Positions 16,254 to 25,870 are shown, counted from the stretch's first letter. The stretch is DNA of 64,000 bases from Paenibacillus sp. LHD-38 (GCF_031157315.1 NZ_JAVIFU010000008.1:62001-126000), one strand, 5' to 3'. A program made the numbers and translations. Notes: generated by a model not told the origin, from the letters alone.

Positions 16254-16916
16254 GTGGCGTTCATAAATTTGCAAGAGTTTTGGCTGCCTATACGGCTTTC
16301 ATTACAAGTTGCATTGTTATCAAGTATAGCGGTATTTCTTATCGGAATAGCAGTAGCTTGGTGGATGTCACGCCGCAAGTTTAAAGGGAAAATCATTATT
16401 GAAACCGTGTTTATGCTGCCGTTGGTGCTCCCGCCGACGGTAGTCGGCTTTTTGCTGCTTGTGATGCTTGGACGGAGAAGCTGGATCGGAGAATGGATCG
16501 AGTGGTTGTTTGCAGCACCCATTGTTTTTTCTTGGTGGGCTGCCGTCGTTGCTTCGATCGTGGTTTCCTTTCCGCTCGTCTATCAAACCATGAAGGTCGG
16601 CTTCGCTTCCGTAGATCGGGATTTGGAGGATGCAGGACGCTCAATTGGGGCAAATGAGTGGGCGGTATTCAGGTATATTACACTTCCGCTAACGTCCCGC
16701 TCACTAATTTCCGCCTTTATTCTCGGCTTTGCACGCGGTTTGGGTGAATTTGGAGCTACGCTGATGATTGCGGGGAATATTCCGGGTAAAACACAGACGA
16801 TTCCCACGGCCATCTATGTTGCGGTCGATTCGGGGAACACCGCAATGGCATGGGCTTGGACATTCGCTATTATTGCAATATCATTTATGTTACTGCTTAT
16901 AAGCCGGCAGAAATAA
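16254..16916 (+). CDS. modB: Molybdate ABC transporter permease
   Basis: The protein has 220 residues, the normal ModB length, with about five transmembrane segments. The binding-protein-dependent transport motif (EAA loop) is EDAGRSIGANEWAVFRYITL, followed by ARGLGEFGATLMIAGNIPGK, which is diagnostic of ModB. The GTG start lies two bases after the modA stop and has no clear ribosome binding site, so translation is probably coupled. An intrinsic terminator follows at once and there is no modC. The ATPase must therefore come from elsewhere. As I recall, the Bacillus subtilis yvgLM unit also lacks its own ATPase. Confidence 0.92.
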   Translation: MAFINLQEFWLPIRLSLQVALLSSIAVFLIGIAVAWWMSRRKFKGKIIIETVFMLPLVLPPTVVGFLLLVMLGRRSWIGEWIEWLFAAPIVFSWWAAVVASIVVSFPLVYQTMKVGFASVDRDLEDAGRSIGANEWAVFRYITLPLTSRSLISAFILGFARGLGEFGATLMIAGNIPGKTQTIPTAIYVAVDSGNTAMAWAWTFAIIAISFMLLLISRQK

Positions 16917-16939
16917 TATTAGATATGGAAGAGATCTTG

Positions 16940-16968
16940 AAGAGCCGATATAAAAATCGGCTCTTTTC
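16940..16968 (+). terminator. Intrinsic terminator of modAB
   Basis: AAGAGCCGAT (16940-16949) pairs perfectly with ATCGGCTCTT (16956-16965), loop ATAAAA, followed by TTCAATATT. Confidence 0.85.
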
Positions 16969-17228
16969 AATATTATGTGCATTCTGTTCCAACTTCGAAC
17001 CGCTTGCCTGATTGCCTTGCTCCGTTTACTCCACTGATGCTTCAAGCTCCGCAACGATTACTGCAAGCGGCCCTAAGTCGTCAAAATGATTAAATTATTG
17101 CACTTTTATCTAAAAAAACATACATACGCTTTTTTTTTGACCATGCTACGATAGTTAATATTTGATGGAATGTTCCGAAGGTCCCGACCCGTGGGTAAGA
17201 GGAACGTACACATAAGGAGGCAAAGTAA
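16969..17228 (+). other. Leader/promoter region of the GH43 gene
   Basis: This non-coding stretch contains a run of nine T (about 17131-17139) and TTGACC shortly after, as a possible -35 box, with no convincing -10. Further on, GTTCC and GGAAC (about 17172-17207) can pair around an inner ACCC/GGGT stem, just before the ribosome binding site. A weak cre-like sequence (CTGCAAGCGGCCC, about 17061-17073) deviates at two key positions, so I do not call it. Confidence 0.3.
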
Positions 17229-18803
17229 GTGGTCATAAACAATCCGATCTTGCCCGGTTTTAACCCGGATGCATCCTTCCTGCGCGTTGGGGAAGACTAT
17301 TATATTGCAACTTCAACCTTTGAATGGTTTCCGGGCGTCCAGCTTTATCATTCCAAGGATTTAGCGAACTGGGAGCTGCTGCCTCATGCACTGACCCGTA
17401 CTTCGCAATTAAATTTAAGAGGGAATCCGAGCTCGGGCGGTATTTGGGCACCGGCGCTTTCTTACGATAGCGGACTTTATTATTTATTGTTTACGGATGT
17501 AAAGGGCCGCAAAGGCGTTTATAAGGATTTGCACAATTATTTGGTAACGTCTAAGAGCATGAGCGGACCGTGGTCTGAACCGGTTTATTTGAACGGCAGC
17601 GGCTTTGATCCTTATTTATTCCATGATACGGACGGAACCAAATGGCTGCTGAATATGCAGTGGGATTTCCGGGACGGCCATTCCAGGTTTGGCGGTATTA
17701 TACTTCAGCAGTACGATCCCAAAGAGCAGCGGCTTGTCGGACCCGTGAAGAAAATATATGAGGGTACGGATCTAGGCGTGACCGAGGGACCTCAGGTGTT
17801 TAAACGGAACGGTTATTATTATTTGTTGGTTGCAGAGGGGGGCACAGGGATTAACCATGCTGCTACGTTAGCCCGCTCGCGTAAATTGGAAGGTCCTTAC
17901 GAAACAGACCCGGCTTATCCGATATTAACCACCCGCGGCACTCCTGATTACCCGCTGCAAAATGCAGGCCACGGCATGGTTGTAGAAACGCAAACCGGCG
18001 AATGGTATATGACGCATATTTGCAGCCGTCCCTTTGCGGGCACGAAGCTTAATCCGCTCGGCAGAGAGACATCGATTCAGCGCTGCGTATGGACTGAGGA
18101 TGGATGGCTTCGCCTGGATCATGAGGGAAGATTGCCTGCTCTTTCGGTACCAGCCCCGCAGCTTGAACCGCATCCGGTACCCGTTCTGCCTGCAAAGGAT
18201 GACTTCGATTCGCCAAGTCTAGGCTATCTCTATCAAACGCTGCGTGCTCCGGCGGAAGAATCGTGGCTCAGCCTAACGGAAAGGCCAGGCTACTTGAGGC
18301 TCCGCGGCAGGGAATCTCTCCATTCCTGGCATCAGCAAAGCATGATTGCACGCAGATTGCAGCATTTTAGCTGTACGGTTGAAACAAAGTTGGAATACGA
18401 ACCTGAGCATTTCATGCAAATGGCTGGACTTGTCTTTTATTATGACGAGTTGGATTATTTTTATTTACGTGTCACGCAGGACGGCGAAAATGGACGGAAG
18501 CTTGGTTTGATCACAAGCATTCAAGGAAAATACAGCGAAAATAGAGAGCATGAGCTCACTGTCGATGGCTGGGATGCTTATTATTTAAAGGCGGTTGTCC
18601 GAGAGAGGGAGCTGCGTTTTTACGCTTCTAATGAAGGCCAAGAATGGCTTCAGGTTGGGACAGTGCAGGATTTAGGCGTCTTGTCCGACGAATTCGGAGG
18701 GAAGCTGGGTTTTACCGGCACGATGATCGGCTTATGCGCACAGGACATCAACGGAACAAAGAAGCATGCGGATTTTGATTATTTTAGCTACGTAACGGAA
18801 TAG
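17229..18803 (+). CDS. xynB: GH43 beta-xylosidase / alpha-L-arabinofuranosidase
   Basis: The protein has 524 residues and no signal peptide, so it is cytoplasmic and acts on imported xylo- or arabino-oligosaccharides. The five-bladed propeller carries the GH43 triad: general base D14 in GFNPDASF, D127 in SGFDPYLFHD that tunes the acid, and general acid E186 in GVTEGPQVF. A C-terminal concanavalin-like domain (about 325-520) with ARRLQHFSCTVET and QMAGLVFYYDE completes the XynB-type (subfamily 11-like) architecture, and the whole length aligns well with what I remember of Bacillus XynB. The GTG start follows AAGGAGG by eight bases. A strong terminator follows. A sugar ABC importer and two-component system lie downstream and may supply the substrate. 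Confidence 0.92.
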   Translation: MVINNPILPGFNPDASFLRVGEDYYIATSTFEWFPGVQLYHSKDLANWELLPHALTRTSQLNLRGNPSSGGIWAPALSYDSGLYYLLFTDVKGRKGVYKDLHNYLVTSKSMSGPWSEPVYLNGSGFDPYLFHDTDGTKWLLNMQWDFRDGHSRFGGIILQQYDPKEQRLVGPVKKIYEGTDLGVTEGPQVFKRNGYYYLLVAEGGTGINHAATLARSRKLEGPYETDPAYPILTTRGTPDYPLQNAGHGMVVETQTGEWYMTHICSRPFAGTKLNPLGRETSIQRCVWTEDGWLRLDHEGRLPALSVPAPQLEPHPVPVLPAKDDFDSPSLGYLYQTLRAPAEESWLSLTERPGYLRLRGRESLHSWHQQSMIARRLQHFSCTVETKLEYEPEHFMQMAGLVFYYDELDYFYLRVTQDGENGRKLGLITSIQGKYSENREHELTVDGWDAYYLKAVVRERELRFYASNEGQEWLQVGTVQDLGVLSDEFGGKLGFTGTMIGLCAQDINGTKKHADFDYFSYVTE

Positions 18804-18811
18804 AAGAAACC

Positions 18812-18856
18812 AAAAGAACGGATGGACGGCTGTTATAGCCGTTTATCCGTTCTTTT
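18812..18856 (+). terminator. Strong intrinsic terminator after the GH43 gene
   Basis: A 19-bp stem with G-U pairs (18812-18830 with 18838-18856, loop TGTTATA) is followed by T-rich sequence. Confidence 0.88.
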
Positions 18857-19110
18857 TCCCTTCAATCGTTTAAGGCGCATACAAGGCTGAGAGAAGTTGA
18901 AAAATAAGACTAAATAACCAGCCGTTTGGCCCATCTGTAACCTTCGGCGCAGCAATGATCTTAAATTATCGGCATACCGTCCTTAAAAAACTTCATTTAA
19001 GCTGTCGGAATTTGATGTTAATCTTAGATCAGGAAACGGGATTGAACAAGATGATGCGCACATCTTACATGAAAATTCCTCTTAAACAGCGGATATTAAA
19101 GGGAGGTCAA
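18857..19110 (+). other. Long leader before the sugar-binding protein gene
   Basis: This 254-base stretch has an open frame in phase with the next gene, but it has no ribosome binding site and no protein character. CTGAGAGAAG near 18887 recalls a TPP riboswitch, but the rest of the aptamer core is absent. I see no clear promoter boxes, so the operon promoter must be weak, activator-dependent or unrecognised. Confidence 0.3.
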
Positions 19111-20463
19111 ATGAATATGGCTAAAAAATCATTCTTGCAATTGGTATCTCTTATGTTGGCATTGACCGTGATTTTGACCGCATGCGGTGGTAACAACAAC
19201 GGCAATAATACAGCTTCACCAAGCAATAATACGGGCACATCGGAGACTCCGACAGATGCGTCAAAGAAAGACGTTAGCTTCTCGCTGGCTTATGCGACAG
19301 GCGACCCGGCAACGAAAAAAGCAATTGAAACGACGATTGATGCCTTTACTGCAAAAAATCCTCATATCAAAATTGTTAACTATAGTGAAACAACTTCGGC
19401 TTCTTACTTAGATTGGCTTAAAACAAAAGATGCAGTAGGCCAATTCCCTGATCTCGTAGAAATGCGCGACACCAAAGTATTCGTTGACGCAGGCAAAATC
19501 GTAGAGCTGCCGGAAGATCTTCGCAGCCTGTTCTCGATCCTGCCGGAATATGCAGGCAAAATATATAACGCTCCACTTACGGGCACTGCGCCGCAAGGTA
19601 TTATTTACAGTAAGAAAGCGTATGCGGATGCAGGCGTAACCGAGCTTCCGAAAACGTACGATGAGTTTTTAGCGATCCAAGAAAAGCTTGCGGCTACCGG
19701 CATTTCGCCAATCGTAGTCGGCGGTAAAGATATTTTCCATATGGGCTTCTGGACAAACTTCTTCTTCATTAACGAGGTTTATTCCAAAGATCCGGACTGG
19801 AACTCGAAACGTACGGCAAAAACGGCAAGCTTTGCGGATGCCGGCATGGTTCAAGCGGTAACCGATTATAAAGAGCTGTTCAGCAAGTATGTGGATAAAG
19901 GCTGGCTCAGCACGGCAGATAACCAAACGGCATCTATTCTAGTAAGCGGCAAAGCGGCTCAGTTGTTCTCCGGTCCTTGGATGTTCGGACAAATCGCGGA
20001 AGCGGATCCAAGCTTCGAGTTTGGCTTCTACGCAATCCCTGACCGCAGCGGCAAAGTGAATATTAACCAACTGCCTAGCCTATCAGGTTGGTCTCTTTCG
20101 GCAGAGGGAGCCAAAGACCCGGATAAAGTCGAAGCGATCAAAGCGTTCATCAAATTCTTCTTCGAGCCTGAGCAATACGGTCCTTACCTGGCTACCGTAA
20201 ACGGAATTCCGACGACATCAGCTGAAGTGACTTATGAAACGGGCGAGCAAATGCAAGAAGTAATGAGGCTGGTTGGCGATTCTACGGTTAACAAATCACT
20301 TGGTCTTGCGAACTGGTACGGCGACAATGCGATTCCTCCGCAATTCCGCAACTGGTACTACAAGCTTCTTCAGGAGCTTGTATTGGAAAACGGCGACGTA
20401 ACGGAATATATGAAAAAAGCAGACGCAGAGTACGACAGCAATGTAAAAGCAAATCAACAATAA
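19111..20463 (+). CDS. Sugar ABC transporter substrate-binding lipoprotein
   Basis: The protein has 450 residues from the ATG at 19111, preceded by AAGGGAGGT. The lipobox is ILTAC (C25), followed by a Gly/Asn/Thr/Ser linker. The mature part is a family 1 (MalE/UgpB-like) binding protein: ATGDPATKKAIETTIDAF at the start, DLVEMRDTKVFVDAGKIVEL, the hinge strand QGIIYSKKAYADAGV, VSGKAAQLFSGPWMFGQ and the C-terminal aromatic cluster WYGDNAIPPQFRNWYYKLL. It captures an oligosaccharide outside the cell for the two permeases downstream. The ligand is unknown; the neighbouring GH43 hydrolase suggests a xylan- or arabinan-derived sugar. Confidence 0.9.
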   Translation: MNMAKKSFLQLVSLMLALTVILTACGGNNNGNNTASPSNNTGTSETPTDASKKDVSFSLAYATGDPATKKAIETTIDAFTAKNPHIKIVNYSETTSASYLDWLKTKDAVGQFPDLVEMRDTKVFVDAGKIVELPEDLRSLFSILPEYAGKIYNAPLTGTAPQGIIYSKKAYADAGVTELPKTYDEFLAIQEKLAATGISPIVVGGKDIFHMGFWTNFFFINEVYSKDPDWNSKRTAKTASFADAGMVQAVTDYKELFSKYVDKGWLSTADNQTASILVSGKAAQLFSGPWMFGQIAEADPSFEFGFYAIPDRSGKVNINQLPSLSGWSLSAEGAKDPDKVEAIKAFIKFFFEPEQYGPYLATVNGIPTTSAEVTYETGEQMQEVMRLVGDSTVNKSLGLANWYGDNAIPPQFRNWYYKLLQELVLENGDVTEYMKKADAEYDSNVKANQQ

Positions 20464-20496
20464 AGCATGCGTTGTAAAGTAAAGAAAGAAGGACGG

Positions 20497-20533
20497 AAAG
20501 AGCAGCCTCTGCTTACGCGGAGGTTCTCTTTTT
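20497..20533 (+). terminator. Attenuating hairpin between the binding-protein and permease genes
   Basis: AAAGAG-CAG-CCTC pairs with GAGG-TT-CTCTTT around an internal loop and is followed by TTTATC. An internal terminator or stabilising hairpin here would let the binding protein be made in excess over the permeases. Confidence 0.6.
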
Positions 20534-20560
20534 ATCAAGAACTTAGGAGGTAGGAGAGCC

Positions 20561-21454
20561 ATGATTGCCCAACTAAAGAAAAAGAAATGGACAAATTATG
20601 CCATTTGGTTTATATTGCCTGCATTTCTACTGTATACGGCTTTCGTCATCATCCCGACGTTGAGCAGCGTATATTTAAGCTTTACCTCATGGGATGGGCT
20701 AAGCAGCAATATCCGGTACATCGGTCTTGATAATTTCAAAGAAATCCTAAGCAGTCCAAGGGTCCACAATGCTTTGAAAAATACGCTGATCTTCGCGTTC
20801 TCACTCGTTATATTGGAAAATGCGCTTGCATTGCTGCTTGCTATTTTAGTAGATCAGGTACGTTGGTTCCGAAACTTTTTCCGCAGTATTTTCTATTTTC
20901 CGGTATTAATGAGCGGTATTATTATGGGCTTTATTTGGATGATCATTATGAATTACAACTTTGGCGTATTAAATCAATTGTTGGATATGACAGGCCTCGG
21001 CTTCCTGAAGGCAGATTGGTTGGGAAATCCTGATTTCGCGTTGATCGCGATCGTTCTCTCAACTGTATGGAAGGCAGCCGGTTACTATATGGTCATTTAT
21101 TTGGCAGGACTGCAAGGCATACCACAGGAATTGCATGAAGCCGCAAGCATTGACGGAGCGAATCGCTGGCAGCAGTTCCGAAGCATTACTTTCCCTTTGC
21201 TCGCAGGAGCAATGACGGTATGCGTGATGCTTTCCATGATCGGCTCACTCAAAATCTTCGATCAAATCGCGGTGATGACCGACGGAGGTCCGGGATTTGC
21301 GACCGAAACGTTAACGTATATTATCTATAAAGTCGGCTTCGGTGAATTGAGACAGGGTTTTGGTACTGCGCTTTCGATGGTATTGTTCCTGCTTACGCTC
21401 GCGATTTCCTTGATTCAAATGAAAGTTCTTCGGAAAAGAGAGGTGCAAATGTAG
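20561..21454 (+). CDS. Sugar ABC transporter permease, MalF-like
   Basis: The protein has 297 residues and six predicted transmembrane helices, the first at about 12-34 (IWFILPAFLLYTAFVIIPTL). The cytoplasmic EAA loop that docks the ATPase reads LHEAASIDGANRWQQFRSIT. It is the first of a pair of permease genes; the second begins one base after its stop. The start is supported by TAGGAGGTAGGAG. No ATPase gene is present in the cluster, so a shared MsmX-type ATPase encoded elsewhere is expected. Confidence 0.92.
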   Translation: MIAQLKKKKWTNYAIWFILPAFLLYTAFVIIPTLSSVYLSFTSWDGLSSNIRYIGLDNFKEILSSPRVHNALKNTLIFAFSLVILENALALLLAILVDQVRWFRNFFRSIFYFPVLMSGIIMGFIWMIIMNYNFGVLNQLLDMTGLGFLKADWLGNPDFALIAIVLSTVWKAAGYYMVIYLAGLQGIPQELHEAASIDGANRWQQFRSITFPLLAGAMTVCVMLSMIGSLKIFDQIAVMTDGGPGFATETLTYIIYKVGFGELRQGFGTALSMVLFLLTLAISLIQMKVLRKREVQM

Positions 21455-21455
21455 G

Positions 21456-22286
21456 ATGAAAAAAAAGATTAAGGCTAACGAAATCGTCGTTTTCACCGTT
21501 ACGTTTGTTATCGCTGTCGTGTTTGCTTTTCCGATTTACTTTAATATCATGTCCGCCTTTAAGAGTAACGGCGAAATCATGCGAGATGCGATCGCCTTCC
21601 CGAAAGGGCTTTATCTCGAAAGCTTCAAGTATCTTTTGACGGAGACCCAGTACCCGACTGCGATGCTTAACAGCGCGATTTTAACCTTCTCCTCCATTAT
21701 CGTTATGGTTCTAGTCATTCCGATGGCTGCTTACGCAATTGAGAGGACGAATTCGAAGTGGACGAATGGCGTGTTTACGTACTTCCTCTTCGGCATGATG
21801 ATTCCTTTCCAGGTATACATGATTCCTTTGTTCAAGCAGTTGAAGATGATCGGTTTATTCGGAACGCTAACAGGGCCAATCCTTGTGTATATTTCCGGAT
21901 CCGTTGGCTTCGGCGTCCTGCTCTACACAAGTTTCCTTAAGGGGATCCCGCGGGAGATCGAGGAATCGGCAGAGATTGACGGCTGCACGCGAACAGGGAT
22001 ATTTTGGAAAATAGTATTCCCTTTGCTGGGGCCGGTAACAGCCAGTATGGTCGTGCTGCAGGGCCTCGGAATTTGGAACGATTTCTTAATGCCGATGATG
22101 GTGCTTCCATCCGGTCAAGCCAAAACGATGATTGTCGAGCTGTTCTATTACGTCGGGGAATTTTCATCCCGTTGGGATATGATCTTCGCGGGTACGACGA
22201 TGTCGCTTATCCCGGTTTTAATCGCATTCCTTTCCTTGCAAAAATATTTTGTCAAAGGCGTCTCGTCTGGCGCAATCAAGGGTTAA
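21456..22286 (+). CDS. Sugar ABC transporter permease, MalG-like
   Basis: The protein has 276 residues and six transmembrane helices. The EAA loop is IEESAEIDGCTRTGIFWKIV and the C-terminus ends in FVKGVSSGAIKG, the standard ending of MalG/CUT1 permeases. It starts one base after the preceding permease stop, with GAGGTG in that gene's last codons as ribosome binding site, so translation is coupled. It forms the translocation pore together with the preceding permease. Confidence 0.92.
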   Translation: MKKKIKANEIVVFTVTFVIAVVFAFPIYFNIMSAFKSNGEIMRDAIAFPKGLYLESFKYLLTETQYPTAMLNSAILTFSSIIVMVLVIPMAAYAIERTNSKWTNGVFTYFLFGMMIPFQVYMIPLFKQLKMIGLFGTLTGPILVYISGSVGFGVLLYTSFLKGIPREIEESAEIDGCTRTGIFWKIVFPLLGPVTASMVVLQGLGIWNDFLMPMMVLPSGQAKTMIVELFYYVGEFSSRWDMIFAGTTMSLIPVLIAFLSLQKYFVKGVSSGAIKG

Positions 22287-22312
22287 ACAATAAATGATAC
22301 ATCCAGCAATAA

Positions 22313-22352
22313 GCACAGCCGGAAGCTCCTCTAGAGGAGTTTCCGGCTGTGC
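22313..22352 (+). terminator. Long hairpin after the permease gene
   Basis: A nearly perfect 20-bp palindrome (22313-22332 with 22333-22352, one G-U) is centred on CTCTAGAG. It is followed only by a weak T-rich tract (CTGTTGCTT). It probably ends or processes the importer transcript ahead of the kinase gene. Confidence 0.6.
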
Positions 22353-22447
22353 CTGTTGCTTATCAGGACGAATTAAGGCAATGGTCATTTCATGTTATGA
22401 TGAGATAACATTACAGGGTTCAGCGTTTGTATAGGAGGAGTTTATCG

Positions 22448-24229
22448 ATGAAGTCGTGGGGGCATAGATGGAACAGTGTATTCGTGAAATTTTCGGCGGC
22501 GTTCATATTAGTTGGCCTTATTCCGTTGTTTGCGCTCAGTTATTTCTCCGTACAGACCTTTACGGGGCATGTCGAGCGGTATACAAACGATAATTTGCGC
22601 CAGATGGTTCTTTATATCAGCTATAATTTGAATTCCGCATTCAATAACTATAACGAAATCTCCATGCTGATGTACACGGGGCGATATGATGGCCTGCAGG
22701 ACAGCTTCTCGGACAATCAAACCCGCAATGTGAACGAATTGCAGCAAATCAATTCCGTTCCAATCGATGCTTTTCTCAAAATGATCATGTACAGCGACCG
22801 GTATATAACGAGTACTTATTTTGTTCGGACGAATGACAGCAAGCTTTATTATCAAACGAAGGAAAATAAAGTTATCATTCCGGAAAAGCTGCCCACTCGG
22901 GAATGGCTAAGCACGATGGACGATGACCCTACCGGACTAATGATTTATCCGACGCATGAGGATTATTATATATTCAATTCCCAGGACAAAGTCATTACCA
23001 TCGGGCGGAATTTGATTGATACATCAGGTACGCTCACGCGGGAACCCAAAATCGTAGGCACTTTGTTTTTTGATGTCGACGCCAAAATAGCGGATCAGTT
23101 TTTGCGTGAGCTCAATTTGGGAGCGAAGGACGAGCTGTATGTGCTCGATGACAAAGAGAGGCCCTACTTCAGCAATAAGGAGCTGGCTGCCATACAAGTC
23201 CCCATTTCTACGGAGAACGACGGCGGCAAGCTTATTTTAAGCGAAGAGATCCCGTTTATTAAAGGGCAGCTGCTTGTTAAGTTCGAGAACGAGGAGATTT
23301 ACAAGCAGCTTGGAACAACCAGCTCCGCTGTTTATATCGCGATCGGAATTTGTTCGCTGGTGCTTATTATTATGGGAACCTGGTTTTCAAGACGGCTTGC
23401 TGCGCCGATTCGAGGGCTGATTAAGCAAATGGCCAAGGTAGAATCAGGCAATCTGGAAATACAGGTCGAAGTGAAAAGCAATGACGAGATGGGAAGATTA
23501 GCCCATGGCTTCAACCGGATGGTGGATCGGCTTCAGGCCTTCATCAACGAAGCTTATGTTGCTGAGATCAAGCAAAAGCAAACCGAGCTGAATGCACTGA
23601 AAAGCCAAATCAGGCCTCATTATTTATATAACACACTCGAGGTCATTCGGATGAATGCCGTCCATAGCGATGCCGATGAAGTGGCGGATATGATTCTCTC
23701 GCTCTCGAATCAACTGAAGTATGTCATTGATTACGGCGAGGATTGGGTGACGATCCAGCGGGAGCTGGGGCATCTCAAGGATTATTTCTATATCATCCAG
23801 GTAAGATTTGAAAACAGATTCGAGCTCAGATGCGATATTTCGGAAGAAGTAAATAGGGAATGGCCGATCCTAAAGCTTTCCCTGCAGCCGATCGTCGAGA
23901 ATGCGATTCAGCACGGGCTGCGACTCAAAGGAAAGGGCATCGTGAAAATATCGATCGAGCTTTGGGAGAATAAGCTTGCCGTTACCGTTTACGATGACGG
24001 CGTCGGCATGGATAAGACGGAGCTCGATCGCCTTAACGCGATGCTTGAGGATACAGCGGCACCTTCCAAAAATGTCGGCGTAAAAAATGTGCATGAACGA
24101 ATTAAATCAGTCTGCGGAGAAGGCTACGGGGTATCGATAAGCAGTCGCAAGCATGTCGGCACGTCGGTGCTGATGCTATTTCCAGTGAAGGAGGAACTAA
24201 CGCATGATACGACTTATTCTGGCAGATGA
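22448..24229 (+). CDS. YesM-family sensor histidine kinase
   Basis: The protein has 593 residues from the ATG at 22448, preceded by ATAGGAGGAG. TM1 lies near residues 14-33 and TM2 near 290-312 (VYIAIGICSLVLIIMGTWF), enclosing a dCache-type extracellular sensor of about 250 residues. A HAMP domain follows (RRLAAPIRGLIKQMA). The His_kinase domain carries H391 in IRPHYLYNTLEVI, as in LytS/YesM kinases, and the HATPase part has PIVENAIQHGL and VYDDGVGMD. Such kinases sit next to carbohydrate ABC importers and sense the sugar, sometimes through the binding protein. The coding region overlaps the response regulator gene by 26 bases. It presumably controls the importer upstream. Confidence 0.92.
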   Translation: MKSWGHRWNSVFVKFSAAFILVGLIPLFALSYFSVQTFTGHVERYTNDNLRQMVLYISYNLNSAFNNYNEISMLMYTGRYDGLQDSFSDNQTRNVNELQQINSVPIDAFLKMIMYSDRYITSTYFVRTNDSKLYYQTKENKVIIPEKLPTREWLSTMDDDPTGLMIYPTHEDYYIFNSQDKVITIGRNLIDTSGTLTREPKIVGTLFFDVDAKIADQFLRELNLGAKDELYVLDDKERPYFSNKELAAIQVPISTENDGGKLILSEEIPFIKGQLLVKFENEEIYKQLGTTSSAVYIAIGICSLVLIIMGTWFSRRLAAPIRGLIKQMAKVESGNLEIQVEVKSNDEMGRLAHGFNRMVDRLQAFINEAYVAEIKQKQTELNALKSQIRPHYLYNTLEVIRMNAVHSDADEVADMILSLSNQLKYVIDYGEDWVTIQRELGHLKDYFYIIQVRFENRFELRCDISEEVNREWPILKLSLQPIVENAIQHGLRLKGKGIVKISIELWENKLAVTVYDDGVGMDKTELDRLNAMLEDTAAPSKNVGVKNVHERIKSVCGEGYGVSISSRKHVGTSVLMLFPVKEELTHDTTYSGR

Positions 24230-25802
24230 TGAACCGATTATCATAAAAGGATTGCGGAAGCTGATTGATTGGGAATCGTTCGGCATGGAAATCGTCGGTC
24301 AAGCCTACGATGGCAATGAGTTAATGCAGCTGATTGAAGAGCTGGTTCCTGATCTAGTCATTAGCGATATCAGCATGCCGCATCGGACGGGGATCGATAT
24401 TATAAAAGAGATCAAGCAAAGAGGAATGCCTGTGAGCGTGATCTTTATTAGCGCGTATCAGGAGTTTTCCTATGCGAGAGACGCAGTAGCTTTTGGAGCA
24501 ATCGACTATTTGGTGAAGCCGGTCGTGAAGCAGCAGCTGGAGGGCGTGCTGGACAAAGCAATTACATTAATATCGGAGCATAACGAAGAGCAGAAACGAA
24601 AAGGAAAGCTCCAGCTGCTGGAGCGGAAAAGCCGGCATGAAGAGATGCAGGATGCCTTAATCCAATTAACAGACGGAAATTTATCGCCTAATACGAAGTC
24701 TTTTCAAGAAACAGACGCACAGCTTCAAGGGCCGCGCTATTCGGTATTAATCATAGAGGTAGAGCGCTTGAAGGAAGAGACGGACCGCTGGACGGAAAAG
24801 GAAAAGAAGCTGATCGAATTCGCGATCGGGAATGTGCTGCAGGAGGTCATTATCGATACGGGCATCGGTTATGTTTTTATGAAGCGGTATCAGCATGTCA
24901 TCGTTGTCAGTCACGATGAGCCGGAAGAGCCGGTTTTACTGGCCGAGGATATGCAGGGGAAAATAGAAACCTTCCTGAAGCTGAAGGTCTCGATTGCCCT
25001 TAGCCGTCCCGTGAGCGAGCTGATTAAGCTTGCCGATGCTTACCGCGAAGCGGAGCAGGCCATGGAGATGAAGTATTTCTTAGGCTTGAACCGCGTTTTA
25101 AGCTTTGTTCCGCAAGGACAGCCGCAATCCTTCGATAAAGAACTTTATAACCTGCAATGGGATGTCATCCGCGCAATGACGTCAAAGGCATGGCCCGAGG
25201 TGCAGGCCGCACTTGCGGTATGGCTCGATACGATCAAAAATGAAACTTATGGAAATCGTTCGCTTGCCGTATCGACGTGTTTCTCCTCGGTGTCCTTTAT
25301 TATCCAAGAGCTGTCCAAATCGGGTGTGCCTCTATCAGAACGCGCCTTAGACAAACGCGAGCTGCAGCAGCTGCTTGCTAACTTTGAGACCTTTGACCAA
25401 ATGCGTTCTGAAATTATCGGCGTATTTGAGAAAACCTACAAAGAAATGGACAGCGATTCAGGCAATAAGGACAAAATCGTGTTAGCTAAAATCAAGCAAT
25501 ACATCGATGAGCATTACAGTGAGGAGATTACGCTCGAGTCGATGGCGAGCATGGCTTTCATGAACTCCTATTATTTCAGCAGCTTCTTCAAGAAGCATAC
25601 GAAACAAAACTTTAAGCAGTATGTGACAGAGGTTCGGATGAGGCATGCAGCAGACATGCTCAGCCTGACGGATTTGATGGTGTATGAGATCGCGGAGAAG
25701 GTTGGGTATAACAACGCCAGGCATTTTAGCGATATGTTCAAAAAAATGTACGGCAAGCTGCCCATCGATTACCGGCAGGATACGAAAAAAACGACGGAAT
25801 GA
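24204..25802 (+). CDS. YesN-family response regulator with AraC DNA-binding domain
   Basis: The protein has 532 residues. The receiver domain has D8/D9, phospho-acceptor D55 in LVISDISMPHRTG and the conserved lysine in DYLVKPVVK. A divergent central region of about 270 residues follows, typical of this family. The two C-terminal AraC helix-turn-helix motifs are TLESMASMAFMNSYYFSSFF and VYEIAEKVGYNNARHFSDMF, the second followed by KLPIDYR. AAGGAGGAAC precedes the ATG inside the end of the kinase gene. It should activate the sugar importer genes 19111-22286 and possibly the GH43 gene. Confidence 0.93.
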   Translation: MIRLILADDEPIIIKGLRKLIDWESFGMEIVGQAYDGNELMQLIEELVPDLVISDISMPHRTGIDIIKEIKQRGMPVSVIFISAYQEFSYARDAVAFGAIDYLVKPVVKQQLEGVLDKAITLISEHNEEQKRKGKLQLLERKSRHEEMQDALIQLTDGNLSPNTKSFQETDAQLQGPRYSVLIIEVERLKEETDRWTEKEKKLIEFAIGNVLQEVIIDTGIGYVFMKRYQHVIVVSHDEPEEPVLLAEDMQGKIETFLKLKVSIALSRPVSELIKLADAYREAEQAMEMKYFLGLNRVLSFVPQGQPQSFDKELYNLQWDVIRAMTSKAWPEVQAALAVWLDTIKNETYGNRSLAVSTCFSSVSFIIQELSKSGVPLSERALDKRELQQLLANFETFDQMRSEIIGVFEKTYKEMDSDSGNKDKIVLAKIKQYIDEHYSEEITLESMASMAFMNSYYFSSFFKKHTKQNFKQYVTEVRMRHAADMLSLTDLMVYEIAEKVGYNNARHFSDMFKKMYGKLPIDYRQDTKKTTE

Positions 25803-25870
25803 GCATGAAATCGGTTTGTCAGGCCAATCAGCACAGCTGGTTGGCCTGGTTCAAATTCGCGCAAAATCCA

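Noticed and set aside
17055..17075. cre site upstream of the GH43 gene
   Set aside because: The sequence fails at two defined consensus positions and lies far from any convincing promoter.
18887..18960. TPP riboswitch in the leader of the sugar-binding protein gene
   Set aside because: Only a CTGAGAGAAG-like string is present; the other conserved aptamer halves are missing, and the downstream genes have no thiamine link.
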